A program made the position numbers and the translations under genes. Source: Bradyrhizobium sp. SRL28 (lineage in GTDB: Bacteria; Pseudomonadota; Alphaproteobacteria; Rhizobiales; Xanthobacteraceae). Taken from it: DNA of 64,000 nt. Below, piece after piece: positions 22,194 through 31,852 of the stretch. A model generated the notes under the pieces. It searched no databases. It was not told the origin of the DNA and was given only the letters and a program-made list of their open reading frames with translations. Within the stretch, counting starts at the first letter, position 1. Each line of letters starts with the position of its first letter. The stretch lies in contig NZ_JAHEAG010000010.1 of assembly GCF_018596315.1 (NCBI RefSeq), positions 1-64,000 of the forward strand, written 5' to 3'.

Positions 22194-23548
22194 GCCACCA
22201 GCCTCCGTACGGCCGCGTTGAATGCGTCGCGCGCCGGCTGGCGGAGGCGGTGACGTCCGTTCTCGACGAGCTTGTTTCCGCCCGCCCAGACACAGGCGAC
22301 GGCAGGCGTGCCCGATGCAAAAATCCAACCGTCGAGGACGGCATCCCCGCGACGCCCGGCGAGCGAGGGATGCATGGTGTCGAGGGTCACGATGTCGGCG
22401 CGTGCACCGGCCTGGAGGCCGACGACCGGTTGCGCCAGCGCCTGGGCGCCGCCGGCGAGCGCTGCGTCGAATAGCGCGCGACCGGTTGAGACGCCGGGAC
22501 CGCCGGACAACACATTGCGCTGGCGGTGTTTTAGCCGCTGGCCATATTCGAGCTGACGCAATTCGTCGGTGACGCCGACCAGCACGTTGGAATCGGTGCC
22601 GACACCGAACCGGCCGGCTGCGTCGCGGAATTCGCGGGCTGGAAAAATGCCGTCGCCGAGGCTCGCTTCAGTCACCGGGCAGAGGCCTGCAACCGCGCCG
22701 CTGCCAGCAAGTGCGGCGGTTTCCGCTGATGTCATGTGGGTTGCGTGAATGAGACACCAGCGCTGATCGACGGGCGCATGTTCGAGCAGCCACTCAACCG
22801 GCCGCCGCCCCGACCAGGCGATGCATTCATCGACTTCTTTTGTCTGTTCAGCGGCGTGAATATGCACCGGTCCACCTTCGGCCAGCGGTGCAATGGCCGC
22901 CAGTTCATCAGGCGTCACGGCCCGCAGGCTGTGCGGCGCGACGCCGACATTGGCACCCGGCAGCGTGCGGATGGCCGTGCGCGTGGCGGCCAAAAGCCTG
23001 GCAAACTGGTCGACCGAGCAGATGAAGCGGCGCTGGCCGGCATGCGGTGGCGCTCCACCGAACGATCCATGCGCGTAGAAACACGGCAGCAATGTGAGCC
23101 CGATGCCGGAGATTTCGGCGGCCCGTGCAATTCGCGTCGCCATCTCCGCAGGGGCGGCATAGGGCGCGCCATCGCGGTCGTGATGCAGATAATGGAATTC
23201 CCCGACACGGGTGTACCCCTGCTCGAGCATCTCGACATAGAGCAGCGTTGCGACGGCCTCAGTGTCTTCCGGCGTCATCTCCAGCGCGAAGCGATACATC
23301 GTCTCGCGCCATGTCCAGAACGTATCCGCGGAATTGCCGCGTGTTTCCGCGAGCCCTGCCATGCCGCGCTGGAACGCGTGACTATGCAGGCTGGCTATTC
23401 CCGGGATTGCCAACGGGTGGCGTTCGTCGTGCGGTCCCGGCGCCACGCCGCTCGTAACCTGCGTGATGGTTCCATCCGTCACCACCACCTGCACGTCATC
23501 AGCCCACCCCGAGGGGAGCAGCGCTGATCCGAAATGCAGAGTGGACAT
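22190..23548 (-). CDS. hutF: formimidoylglutamate deiminase
   Basis: 452-residue amidohydrolase that deaminates N-formimino-L-glutamate to N-formyl-L-glutamate in the five-step histidine pathway. The metal-binding LHSHAFQRG, the HIHAAEQ and HATHM histidines and GTDSNVLV aspartate mark the subfamily, as do FWTWRETMY and the final residues. It leads a minus-strand unit with hutC, divergent from hutI-hutH-hutU. Its product needs a formylglutamate amidohydrolase (HutG), not found in this window. Confidence 0.95.
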   Translation of the reverse strand: MSTLHFGSALLPSGWADDVQVVVTDGTITQVTSGVAPGPHDERHPLAIPGIASLHSHAFQRGMAGLAETRGNSADTFWTWRETMYRFALEMTPEDTEAVATLLYVEMLEQGYTRVGEFHYLHHDRDGAPYAAPAEMATRIARAAEISGIGLTLLPCFYAHGSFGGAPPHAGQRRFICSVDQFARLLAATRTAIRTLPGANVGVAPHSLRAVTPDELAAIAPLAEGGPVHIHAAEQTKEVDECIAWSGRRPVEWLLEHAPVDQRWCLIHATHMTSAETAALAGSGAVAGLCPVTEASLGDGIFPAREFRDAAGRFGVGTDSNVLVGVTDELRQLEYGQRLKHRQRNVLSGGPGVSTGRALFDAALAGGAQALAQPVVGLQAGARADIVTLDTMHPSLAGRRGDAVLDGWIFASGTPAVACVWAGGNKLVENGRHRLRQPARDAFNAAVRRLVA

Positions 23549-23585
23549 GTTTCCAAACCGGCTGGACAGAATACCAGCATGATTT

Positions 23586-23599
23586 TATGTATAGACATA
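23586..23599. promoter_or_regulatory. HutC-like operator in the hutF-hutI divergent region
   Basis: TATGTATAGACATA has TATGT/ACATA arms; its core TGTATAGACA (23588-23597) differs from the reported HutC consensus TGTA-N2-TACA at one position. It sits almost midway, about 37 bases from each divergent start codon, where a repressor could control both directions. Confidence 0.6.
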
Positions 23600-23635
23600 T
23601 AGATACGTCAAGCTCCTGCCGCTGAGGAGAGCTGC

Positions 23636-24850
23636 ATGGCCGAGCGCTTCGATCGAATCTGGCTCAACGCCCGGCTGGCCACGGTCCGGGAGGATATGCC
23701 CGGGCTCGGTGTGATCGAGGACGGCCTGATCGCCGCGCGCGAGGGCCGCATTGCCTTCGCAGGCAGCCGTTCCGATTTTCCATCTGATGCCGATGCGGTC
23801 CAACGGATCGATTGCGACGGGCGGTGGATCACGCCCGGACTGGTAGATTGTCATACCCATCTGGTATTCGGCGGAAACCGCGCGCACGAATTCGAGCTGC
23901 GGCTGCAGGGCGCAAGCTACGAAGAGATCGCGCGGGCGGGCGGCGGCATTGTCTCGACGGTCGCCGCGACGCGAGCATCCAGCGAGGCTGAACTTGTCGC
24001 CGGGGCGCTGCCGAGGCTCGACGCCCTGATCGGCGAGGGCGTGACGATCCTGGAGATCAAATCCGGCTATGGGCTCAATACGGACACGGAGATGCGTCAG
24101 CTGTCGGCCGCACGTGCGCTGGGAGACAACCGGCCGGTCACCATCCGGACATCGTTCCTTGGCGCGCACGCGCTGCCGCCGGAAGCCGACGGCGACAAGG
24201 ATCGATACATCGATCTTGTTTGCCGGGAGATGTTGCCGGCGGTGGCGAGTGCCGGGCTCGCCGACGCGGTTGATGGCTTCATGGAAGGCATCGCGTTTTC
24301 AGGCGAGCAAACGGCGCGCGTGTTCCGCGCGGCCAAGGTGCTGGGATTGCCGGTCAAGCTGCATGCGGATCAGTTGTCGAACCTCGGCGGCGCCGCGCTC
24401 GCCGCGGAATTCTCCGCTCTGTCCGCCGATCATCTGGAGCATACGGATGAGGCCGGCGTCGCGGCGATGGCGCGGGCAGGCACGGTAGCGGTGCTTTTGC
24501 CAGGTGCGTTCTACTTCATTCGCGAGACGAGGAAGCCGCCGATCGAACTGTTCCGCGCCCATGGCGTGAACATGGCGCTCGCGACCGATTGCAACCCCGG
24601 CAGCTCGCCGCTGACGTCGCTTCTGCTCGCCATGAATATGGGCGCGACGCTGTTCCGGATGACTGTTGCCGAATGCCTTGCCGGCGTGACGCGGGAAGGT
24701 GCGCGCGCGCTGGGTATTCTCGGTGAGACAGGCACGCTCGAGGCCGGCAAATACTGCGATCTCGCGATCTGGGATATCGACCGCCCCGCCGAGCTGATTT
24801 ACCGGATGGGCTTCAACCCGCTGCACCGCCGGGTGTGGAGGGGACAATGA
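23636..24850 (+). CDS. hutI: imidazolonepropionase
   Basis: 404-residue cytosolic amidohydrolase that hydrolyses 4-imidazolone-5-propionate to N-formimino-L-glutamate. Metal ligands are visible in VDCHTHLVFGGNRAHEFE, LHADQLS and the ATDCNPGSSP aspartate. A good ribosome-binding site (GAGGAG) precedes the ATG. First gene of the plus-strand hutI-hutH-hutU unit; its stop overlaps the hutH start. Confidence 0.97.
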   Translation: MAERFDRIWLNARLATVREDMPGLGVIEDGLIAAREGRIAFAGSRSDFPSDADAVQRIDCDGRWITPGLVDCHTHLVFGGNRAHEFELRLQGASYEEIARAGGGIVSTVAATRASSEAELVAGALPRLDALIGEGVTILEIKSGYGLNTDTEMRQLSAARALGDNRPVTIRTSFLGAHALPPEADGDKDRYIDLVCREMLPAVASAGLADAVDGFMEGIAFSGEQTARVFRAAKVLGLPVKLHADQLSNLGGAALAAEFSALSADHLEHTDEAGVAAMARAGTVAVLLPGAFYFIRETRKPPIELFRAHGVNMALATDCNPGSSPLTSLLLAMNMGATLFRMTVAECLAGVTREGARALGILGETGTLEAGKYCDLAIWDIDRPAELIYRMGFNPLHRRVWRGQ

Positions 24851-26424
24851 GCGAGCGGGCTGCAACCATTGTCGTCTCGCCCGGACGGGTCAGCCTCGAC
24901 GATCTGGCGCAGGTGCTTGCCGGCGCTGCCGTCGTGCTCGATCCATCGTTCTGGCCACGCGTCGAGGCGGCATCGGCCATCGTTGCGAAGGCCGCGGGTG
25001 CGGAAGCGCCGGTTTACGGCATCAATACCGGGTTCGGAAAACTGGCGTCGAAGCGAATTCCTCCGGAACAGACCGCGCTGCTGCAGCGTAATCTCATCGT
25101 GTCGCATTGCTGCGGGGTAGGGGCCCCTACGCCCGAACCGATCGTGCGGTTGATGATGGCGCTGAAGATCATCTCGTTGGGACGAGGCGCCTCGGGCGTA
25201 CGCCGCGAAATCATCGAGCAGCTCCAGGCCATGCTGGCGCATGGCGTTTATCCGCTGGTGCCGCAGCAGGGATCGGTGGGAGCGTCCGGCGATCTGGCGC
25301 CGCTCGCGCATATGACCGCCGTCATGATCGGCGAGGGGCAGGCGCTTGTCGATGGCAAGGTTTTGCCGGGCCTCGATGCGCTAGCCGTCGCCGATCTCAC
25401 GCCGGTGACGCTGGGGCCGAAAGAAGGTCTTGCCCTGATCAACGGTACGCAGTTTTCAACGGCCTATGCCATTTCCGGTTTGTTGCGCGCCCATGGCCTC
25501 GCCTGCGCGGCGCTGGTGACGGGCGCGTTGTCGGTCGACGCCGCCATGGCGTCGACGGCCCCGTTCCGTCCGGAGATTCAGCAACTGCGGGGGCATGCCG
25601 GGCAGATTGCCGCCGGCGCAACGCTGACGGCGCTGCTTGAGGGCAGCGACATTCGCATGTCGCATCTGGAGGGCGACGAGCGCGTGCAGGATCCCTATTG
25701 CCTGCGCTGCCAGCCGCAGGTGGCGGGCGCCGCGCTTGATCTGCTGATGCAAGCCGCCCGCACGCTGACGATCGAGGCCAACGCCGTCACGGACAACCCG
25801 CTGGTATTGGTTGAGACCGGCGAAATCGTCTCCGGCGGCAATTTTCACGCCGAGCCGGTCGCATTCGCTGCCGACCAGATCGCATTGGCGTTGTCCGAGA
25901 TCGGAGCGATCAGCGAGCGGCGCATCGCGACGCTCGTCGACCCCGCGCTGAACTTCGGCTTGCCGCCGTTCCTGACCCCCGATCCCGGTCTCAACTCCGG
26001 CTTCATGATCGCCGAAGTCACGGCGGCTGCGCTCTACGCCGAGAACAAGCAACGCGCCACAGCCTGTTCGATCGATTCGACGCCGACCAGCGCCAATCAG
26101 GAAGATCACGTGTCGATGGCCGCGCACGCGGCCCGCCGGCTGTCCGATATGGCTGATAATCTTGCCGCCATTCTCGGCATCGAACTGCTGGTTGCGGCGC
26201 AGGGCATCGGGCTGCGCGCTCCGCATACGACCAGCCCTGCGCTTGCGGCAGTTATCGCGGTATTGCGCGAGCAGGTGCCGGCGCTGGGTGGCGATCGCTA
26301 CATGGCCGCCGATCTCGCGAACGCAACAGCGCTGGTTGAAGCCAGCAACTTGCCGGCCGCCGCGATTTCGGTGCTTGAGAGCAACCCGTTTCCAAACCTT
26401 GCCGAGAGAGGTCATTTGTCATGA
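24847..26424 (+). CDS. hutH: histidine ammonia-lyase
   Basis: 525-residue enzyme that removes ammonia from histidine to give urocanate. The Ala-Ser-Gly triplet at residues 146-148 (GSVGASGDLAPLAHM) forms the MIO cofactor; YGINTGFGKL near the N-terminus and the QEDHVSM segment are also family marks. ATG 24847 overlaps the hutI stop (ATGA) and is preferred to the ATG four codons upstream. Translational coupling to hutU follows. Confidence 0.97.
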   Translation: MSERAATIVVSPGRVSLDDLAQVLAGAAVVLDPSFWPRVEAASAIVAKAAGAEAPVYGINTGFGKLASKRIPPEQTALLQRNLIVSHCCGVGAPTPEPIVRLMMALKIISLGRGASGVRREIIEQLQAMLAHGVYPLVPQQGSVGASGDLAPLAHMTAVMIGEGQALVDGKVLPGLDALAVADLTPVTLGPKEGLALINGTQFSTAYAISGLLRAHGLACAALVTGALSVDAAMASTAPFRPEIQQLRGHAGQIAAGATLTALLEGSDIRMSHLEGDERVQDPYCLRCQPQVAGAALDLLMQAARTLTIEANAVTDNPLVLVETGEIVSGGNFHAEPVAFAADQIALALSEIGAISERRIATLVDPALNFGLPPFLTPDPGLNSGFMIAEVTAAALYAENKQRATACSIDSTPTSANQEDHVSMAAHAARRLSDMADNLAAILGIELLVAAQGIGLRAPHTTSPALAAVIAVLREQVPALGGDRYMAADLANATALVEASNLPAAAISVLESNPFPNLAERGHLS

Positions 26425-28091
26425 ACCGCCGACTGGACAACGACCGCGTGATCCGGGCGCCCCACGGGCCTGAGATCAGCGCCAAGAGCTGGCTGACGGA
26501 AGCGCCGCTCCGAATGCTGATGAACAATCTCGATCCCGATGTTGCCGAACGGCCGAGCGAACTCGTCGTCTACGGCGGAATCGGCCGTGCCGCCCGCGAT
26601 TGGGAAAGTTTCGACCGCATCGTTACCTCGCTGCGCAAGCTCGAGAGCGACCAGACGTTGGTGGTCCAGTCAGGCAAGCCGGTCGGAATTTTCCGCACCC
26701 ACGCCGATGCGCCGCGCGTCCTGATCGCCAACTCGAACCTGGTGCCGCATTGGGCGACGCTCGATCACTTCAACGCCCTCGACAAGCAGGGGCTGATGAT
26801 GTTCGGGCAGATGACGGCCGGATCGTGGATCTATATCGGCAGCCAGGGCATCGTGCAGGGAACGTACGAAACATTTGTCGAGGTGGGGCGGCGTCATTAC
26901 GGCGGCAGCCTCGCGGGCAAGTGGATCCTGACCGCGGGTCTCGGCGGTATGGGCGGCGCCCAGCCACTTGCCGCGACGATGGCCGGGGCATCGATGCTCG
27001 CGATCGAATGCCAGCCGAGCCGCATCGAGATGCGGTTGCGCACGGGCTACCTTGACCGGCAGGCAAGCACGCTCGATGAGGCGCTCGCGATCATGGCAGA
27101 GGCGGCGCAGAGCAAGAAGCCAGTCTCCGTCGGCCTGCTTGGCAACGCCGCCGATATTTTTCCCGAGCTGGTCCGCCGTGGCGTGAGGCCGGACATCGTC
27201 ACCGACCAGACCAGCGCGCACGACCCGATCAATGGCTACTTGCCGAAGGGGTGGACGCTCGCTGAATGGGAATCGAAACGCCAGGGCGATCCGAAAGCGG
27301 TTGAAGCGGCCGCCAAGACCTCGATGGTCGGCCACGTCCAGGCCATGCTGGATTTCCACGCGCAGGGCATTCCCACGCTCGACTATGGCAACAACATCCG
27401 CCAGATGGCGAAGGACATGGGATTGAAGAACGCATTCGATTTTCCCGGCTTCGTGCCGGCCTACATCCGTCCGCTTTTCTGCCGCGGCGTCGGGCCGTTC
27501 CGATGGGCAGCGCTATCGGGCGATCCCGAAGATATTTTCCGGACCGATGCCAAGGTGAAGGAGCTGATGCCGCACGATAAACATCTTCACAACTGGCTCG
27601 ACATGGCGAAGGCACGGATCAAGTTTCAGGGGCTGCCGGCGCGGATCTGCTGGGTCGGCCTCGGCGACCGCCACCGGCTGGGCCTGGCGTTCAATGAAAT
27701 GGTAGCGAGCGGCGAACTGAAGGCACCGATCGTCATCGGCCGCGATCATCTCGACAGCGGCTCGGTTGCGAGCCCGAACCGCGAAACCGAAGCGATGCGC
27801 GATGGTTCGGACGCGGTGTCCGACTGGCCGCTTCTCAATGCGCTGCTCAACTGTGCCAGTGGGGCCACGTGGGTCTCGCTGCATCACGGTGGCGGTGTCG
27901 GCATCGGCTATTCGCAGCATGCCGGCATGGTGATTGTCGCCGACGGAACCCCGGAGGCTGCGCGCCGCATCGAGCGCGTGCTTTGGAACGATCCTGCGAC
28001 GGGTGTCATGCGTCATGCCGACGCGGGCTATGAAAGCGCGATTGCATGTGCCCGTGCCAACGGGCTCGATCTGCCCAGTCTGGCGGTGTAG
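26421..28091 (+). CDS. hutU: urocanate hydratase
   Basis: 556-residue NAD+-dependent urocanase, which adds water to urocanate to give imidazolonepropionate. Near-invariant segments include YGGIGRAARDW, the NAD-binding TAGLGGMGGAQPLA, LDYGNNIRQMA and the catalytic cysteine in RPLFCRGVGPFRW. Starts within the hutH stop (ATGA). It closes the plus-strand unit; the next gene begins about 70 bases on. Confidence 0.98.
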   Translation: MNRRLDNDRVIRAPHGPEISAKSWLTEAPLRMLMNNLDPDVAERPSELVVYGGIGRAARDWESFDRIVTSLRKLESDQTLVVQSGKPVGIFRTHADAPRVLIANSNLVPHWATLDHFNALDKQGLMMFGQMTAGSWIYIGSQGIVQGTYETFVEVGRRHYGGSLAGKWILTAGLGGMGGAQPLAATMAGASMLAIECQPSRIEMRLRTGYLDRQASTLDEALAIMAEAAQSKKPVSVGLLGNAADIFPELVRRGVRPDIVTDQTSAHDPINGYLPKGWTLAEWESKRQGDPKAVEAAAKTSMVGHVQAMLDFHAQGIPTLDYGNNIRQMAKDMGLKNAFDFPGFVPAYIRPLFCRGVGPFRWAALSGDPEDIFRTDAKVKELMPHDKHLHNWLDMAKARIKFQGLPARICWVGLGDRHRLGLAFNEMVASGELKAPIVIGRDHLDSGSVASPNRETEAMRDGSDAVSDWPLLNALLNCASGATWVSLHHGGGVGIGYSQHAGMVIVADGTPEAARRIERVLWNDPATGVMRHADAGYESAIACARANGLDLPSLAV

Positions 28092-28163
28092 CGCACCGGG
28101 GAGTTTATGCCGCACGATGGTGCGTGCCAGGCTCGATGTTCCCTCAAGACAGCGAGAGAAGCC

Positions 28164-29447
28164 ATGGTGAAACCATTTCCGTCGAAGACCCACATCGGCA
28201 ACCACGTGCTGCATCCCGAAACGCTGATGCTGAACTACGGCTACGATCCGCAACTGTCGGAAGGAGCCGTCAAACCACCGGTCTTCCTGACCTCGACCTT
28301 CGTCTTCAAGACCGCCGAAGACGGACAGGACTTCTTCGATTATGTCTCGGGCCGGCGCGAGCCTCCGGCCGGGATGGGCGCAGGCCTGGTCTATTCGCGG
28401 TTCAATCATCCCAACAGCGAGATCGTCGAAGACAGGCTCGCCGTCTACGAGCGAGCAGAGTCCTGTGCGCTATTCTCGTCCGGGATGTCGGCGATTGCGA
28501 CCACGATTCTCGCGTTCGCACGGCCGGGCGACGTGATCCTGCATTCGCAGCCGCTCTATGGCGGCACCGAAACGCTGCTTGCGAAAACGCTTGCCGGCTT
28601 CTCGATCAGCGCGGTGGGCTTTGCCGACGGAATCGACGAAGCCGCTGTCGAGCTGGCGGGGGACGACGCCATGCAAAAGGGGCGGGTCGCGATAATTCTC
28701 ATTGAAACCCCGGCAAATCCCACCAACGGCCTCGTCGATATCGCGATGGTCCGCCGCATCGCCGACAACATCGGCGAGGCGCAGGACTACATGCCGATCG
28801 TCGCGTGTGACAATACGTTGCTCGGGCCGGTGTTCCAGCGGCCGATCGAACATGGCGCGGATCTGTCGTTGTACTCGCTGACCAAATATGTCGGCGGACA
28901 TTCCGACCTGATCGCCGGCGCTGCGCTCGGCTCAAAGGCCCTCATGAAAGACATCAAGGCGTTGCGAGGCGCGATCGGCACCCAACTGGATCCTCATTCC
29001 TGCTGGATGCTCGGCCGCTCGCTCGAAACGCTGAGCCTGCGGATGGAAAGGGCCAACCAGAATGCGCGGCTCGTGGCGGATTATTTGCGCGACCACGACA
29101 AGGTAGAGAGGGTTCACTACCTCGCTCATCACGACGAAGCCTCCCCCGCCGGCCGTGTGTTCGCGAGGCAATGCCTTGGCGCGGGATCGACGTTTTCGTT
29201 CGATATTGTCGGAGGCCAGGCCGCCGCATTCAAATTTTTGAACGCGCTGCAGATCTTCAAGCTGGCGGTGAGTCTGGGCGGCACGGAGTCGCTTGCCAGC
29301 CTGCCGGCAAGCATGACCCACTCCGGCGTTCCGGTTGAAATCCGTCAAAAGATCGGCGTTCTCGACTCCACGATCCGACTGTCGATCGGCATCGAGCACC
29401 CGTCTGATCTGATCGCAGACATTACGCAGGCTTTGAGAGAGGCATAG
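28164..29447 (+). CDS. cystathionine gamma-synthase / methionine gamma-lyase family PLP enzyme
   Basis: 427-residue cytosolic enzyme of the trans-sulfuration family. The PLP lysine is in SLTKYVGGHSD; YSRFNHPNSEIVEDRLA, SSGMSAIATT and ETPANPTNGLVDI are family blocks. Start at ATG 28164 (GCGAGAGAAG upstream); the frame reaches 28107 but those residues look non-native. It follows hutU on the same strand, so readthrough from the hut promoter is possible. Whether it acts as a gamma-lyase or gamma-synthase cannot be told by eye. Confidence 0.9.
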   Translation: MVKPFPSKTHIGNHVLHPETLMLNYGYDPQLSEGAVKPPVFLTSTFVFKTAEDGQDFFDYVSGRREPPAGMGAGLVYSRFNHPNSEIVEDRLAVYERAESCALFSSGMSAIATTILAFARPGDVILHSQPLYGGTETLLAKTLAGFSISAVGFADGIDEAAVELAGDDAMQKGRVAIILIETPANPTNGLVDIAMVRRIADNIGEAQDYMPIVACDNTLLGPVFQRPIEHGADLSLYSLTKYVGGHSDLIAGAALGSKALMKDIKALRGAIGTQLDPHSCWMLGRSLETLSLRMERANQNARLVADYLRDHDKVERVHYLAHHDEASPAGRVFARQCLGAGSTFSFDIVGGQAAAFKFLNALQIFKLAVSLGGTESLASLPASMTHSGVPVEIRQKIGVLDSTIRLSIGIEHPSDLIADITQALREA

Positions 29448-29506
29448 CTGCATGGACGCGCCGTAGTTTCCGGCCTGGTCGACCTGCAGCACGCCGCTGT
29501 CATGCT

Positions 29507-30061
29507 TCATGGCGTCCTGCATACAACCGCACAGCGGGCCCACGCTCGGGCAGTTGCAAAAGTTCTGTGCGGCAAAAGCCCCCTATCGTGAGGGCAGTGT
29601 CCATCCACAACGTTGTGTGTCCTGAGGCGGATATCATGCGCCAGGACACAGAGGTTCATGCCCGCGGCGCTGCCGGTCCCATGACCAATGTATCTAACTT
29701 TATCGGCGCTGGGTTTCGCCGCTGGAGGAGAGGCAGTCCACGAGCTATTGGCGGAAGTATTGGCGACCAAATTGACCCGGGTGCAAGCTCGCTGCCCAAT
29801 ACCTGGCGTAATGCTGCGTAAACATTGCCGTGCAATAGCATTGGTCGCATTGTCTCGGGCCCGATCTCTTGCTTTGGCCTTTATATTTGAAGAATGCCTT
29901 CCGGCGCAGGCATTTTCATCCCCCCGTCGCTCGGCCCTGCGGTTGAATTCACTGGCAGTGAGTTCGACGCAAAAGTCGGTCGCGAATGCAGACGCAATCC
30001 CGTGGCTGACAGCGGGCGCGCAAAGCGCAACAACAGCGAGCGCGAGCGATCCAACTTTCAT
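29507..30061 (-). CDS. exported Cys-containing protein of unknown function
   Basis: 184 residues from the ATG at 30059-30061 (GGAAAG just upstream). A signal peptide (MKVGSLALAVVALCAPAVSHG, up to about residue 27) precedes a mature part with a basic/Ala helix (NIKAKARDRARDNATNAIARQC) and a C-terminal half with GTGSAAGMNLCVLAHD, HNVVDGHCPHD and ARAWARC; six cysteines in the mature chain suggest disulfides. No named family recognised. A plus-strand frame (29688-30089) overlaps it but has no start signal. Confidence 0.55.
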   Translation of the reverse strand: MKVGSLALAVVALCAPAVSHGIASAFATDFCVELTASEFNRRAERRGDENACAGRHSSNIKAKARDRARDNATNAIARQCLRSITPGIGQRACTRVNLVANTSANSSWTASPPAAKPSADKVRYIGHGTGSAAGMNLCVLAHDIRLRTHNVVDGHCPHDRGLLPHRTFATARAWARCAVVCRTP

Positions 30062-30102
30062 GGCTTTCCGCGAGATTGGCCGGCAATGAACCGACAGACG
30101 GC

Positions 30103-30354
30103 TCATCTGGTCGGCGGCGATGCCGCTTCTTTAGACGGCTGGGCACGAACGCGCCGACTGCCATAGTGCGGATGCCTTCCACCGCTATGACGCCAGTAGC
30201 GATGCTTGCGCGGGGTCATATTCGTATTCGGTGTTGCACTTTTTTGCGCAGAGGCCTTTTGGTCACTCGATTGGGCCACCGACAGATTTTGCGGCGGCGT
30301 GACTGCCGTCAATGCGCCTATAATCAGGGCGCTGCATACAAGTCGGATATTCAT
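30103..30354 (-). CDS. small basic exported protein
   Basis: 83 residues started at the ATG at 30352-30354 with a strong ACACGGAGG upstream. A signal peptide-like N-terminus (MNIRLVCSALIIGALTAV) leads into a low-complexity, very basic tail rich in His, Arg and Ser (TPRKHRYWRHSGGRHPHYGSRR). Function unknown; similar short basic secreted proteins are scattered in Rhizobiales. Longer upstream codons are excluded by the ribosome-binding site. Confidence 0.6.
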   Translation of the reverse strand: MNIRLVCSALIIGALTAVTPPQNLSVAQSSDQKASAQKSATPNTNMTPRKHRYWRHSGGRHPHYGSRRVRAQPSKEAASPPTR

Positions 30355-30406
30355 GCTCGCCTCCGTGTGTTGCGGCGATCTGCCAAAGTGGCGATAGCCT
30401 CTATTG

Positions 30407-31852
30407 TCAAAACGACCCGAACACCGTGCCCAGGACCAGGACAGCGCCAAGTGCGATGATGCAGGTGACGATCACGGTCATCACCATATCGAAATAGCTC
30501 TCGCGATGAGTAAGCCCACTGATCTGAAGCAGTAACAAGACTGTGCCGTTGTGTGGAAGAGCATCGAGCGTGCCAGCGCCAATCGTGGTAACGCGATGCA
30601 TCAGCGCGGGATCGATTCCGTGCTCAGCGGCGAGCCCCAGGAAGGTGTCGCCAAGTATATTGAGCACGATCGCCATCCCTCCGGAGGCTGTACCGGTAAG
30701 CGCAGCGAGCGCGTTCACGGCGATCGTGAGAGAGATAAGGGGGCCTCCGCCAACCGCGAGTAGCGCGTCACGTACTTCCGCGAACGCGGGCAGCGCCGCA
30801 ACGACAGCGCCAAAACCGACGAGACTACCGATCATCAGGATTGGCATGACGGAGGAAGCGGCGCCAGCATCCAGGCTTTCTCGCAACGCCGGGAAACGCC
30901 GATAGTTGAAGATGACGACACTAAGGGTCGCAGCCGCGAGCGCAATGAGAACCGACCAGACGCCCGCCACTGCTCCGATCGTGGTTCCGCCCCACACCTC
31001 TTTGGCCAAGAACGAAAAATCCAGCCGTGGGAGGACGACCAGCGACAGTAGGAAGTTCGTACAGATGACTACAACCAGCGGCAATGCAGCAATCGCAATG
31101 GGGGGTAGGCTGGCACTGTGCTTGCCATGCTGAAATTCAGCTGGATCAAAATCGCCGGCAGCTGTCGCCTGCATACGAACGGTCTCGTTGATACCGGAAG
31201 ACACCTCCGAATTGCGATCATAGCCCTCGCCGGCCCTGCGCGCGGCCGCTTCTGCGCGGCGGAGCCACCACATGCCCATAACAAAAATGATGATCGAAGC
31301 GATGATGCCCAGACCGGGCGCCGCGAAGGTTGTCGTGCCGAAGTACGGCATCGGAATGGCATTGTTGACAGACGGCGTTCCTGGCATTGCGGACATCGTG
31401 AACGTAAACGCCCCAAGACCGATGGTAGCCGGCATCAAGCGGCGTGGGATGTTCGCAGCCTGGAACATCTCTTTCGCCATGGGGACCAACACGAAAAAGG
31501 CAACAAAGACGCTGACGCCGCCGTAGGTGACGGCGGCTGAAGCCAGTACCACTGAGAGTATCGTGCGGCGTGTTCCCAATCGCTCGGTCAGAAAACGCGC
31601 GATAGAGGTGATCGAACCGCTGTCGTCCATCAGCTTGCCGAACAACCCGCCAAGCAGAAACATCGGAAACCACTGCGTAACAAATCGACCAGCACCGGGC
31701 ATAAAGGTCTGCGTCCAATGAGCGAGAAGCGGCTCACCCGAAATCGCGGCGGCAAGGAGCGCAGCCACCGGGGCCACCATGAGTACGCTCCACCCTCGAT
31801 AAGCAAGCCACATCAGCAGAGCGAGTCCGAGTAGTATCCCGACGAGTCCCAT
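30407..31852 (-). CDS. GntP family permease
   Basis: 481-residue inner-membrane carrier with about 12 to 13 hydrophobic helices. Segments such as GGLFGKLMDDSGSITSIARFL and AMPGTPSVNNAIPMPYFGT and the C-terminal HNGTVLLLLQISGLTHRESYFDM match the GntP family, which imports gluconate or small hydroxy acids such as 3-hydroxybutyrate with protons. A GGAGG lies nine bases before the ATG. It is the last gene in the urease strand, 112 bases after the urea channel, so cotranscription is possible but functional linkage to urea is not evident. Confidence 0.9.
   Translation of the reverse strand: MGLVGILLGLALLMWLAYRGWSVLMVAPVAALLAAAISGEPLLAHWTQTFMPGAGRFVTQWFPMFLLGGLFGKLMDDSGSITSIARFLTERLGTRRTILSVVLASAAVTYGGVSVFVAFFVLVPMAKEMFQAANIPRRLMPATIGLGAFTFTMSAMPGTPSVNNAIPMPYFGTTTFAAPGLGIIASIIIFVMGMWWLRRAEAAARRAGEGYDRNSEVSSGINETVRMQATAAGDFDPAEFQHGKHSASLPPIAIAALPLVVVICTNFLLSLVVLPRLDFSFLAKEVWGGTTIGAVAGVWSVLIALAAATLSVVIFNYRRFPALRESLDAGAASSVMPILMIGSLVGFGAVVAALPAFAEVRDALLAVGGGPLISLTIAVNALAALTGTASGGMAIVLNILGDTFLGLAAEHGIDPALMHRVTTIGAGTLDALPHNGTVLLLLQISGLTHRESYFDMVMTVIVTCIIALGAVLVLGTVFGSF

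Noticed and set aside
22736..23527. 264-codon plus-strand frame opposite hutF.
   Set aside because: Runs antisense to hutF in high-GC DNA; composition is that of a shadow frame.
25456..26415. 319-codon minus-strand frame opposite hutH.
   Set aside because: Shadow of hutH with no sensible product.
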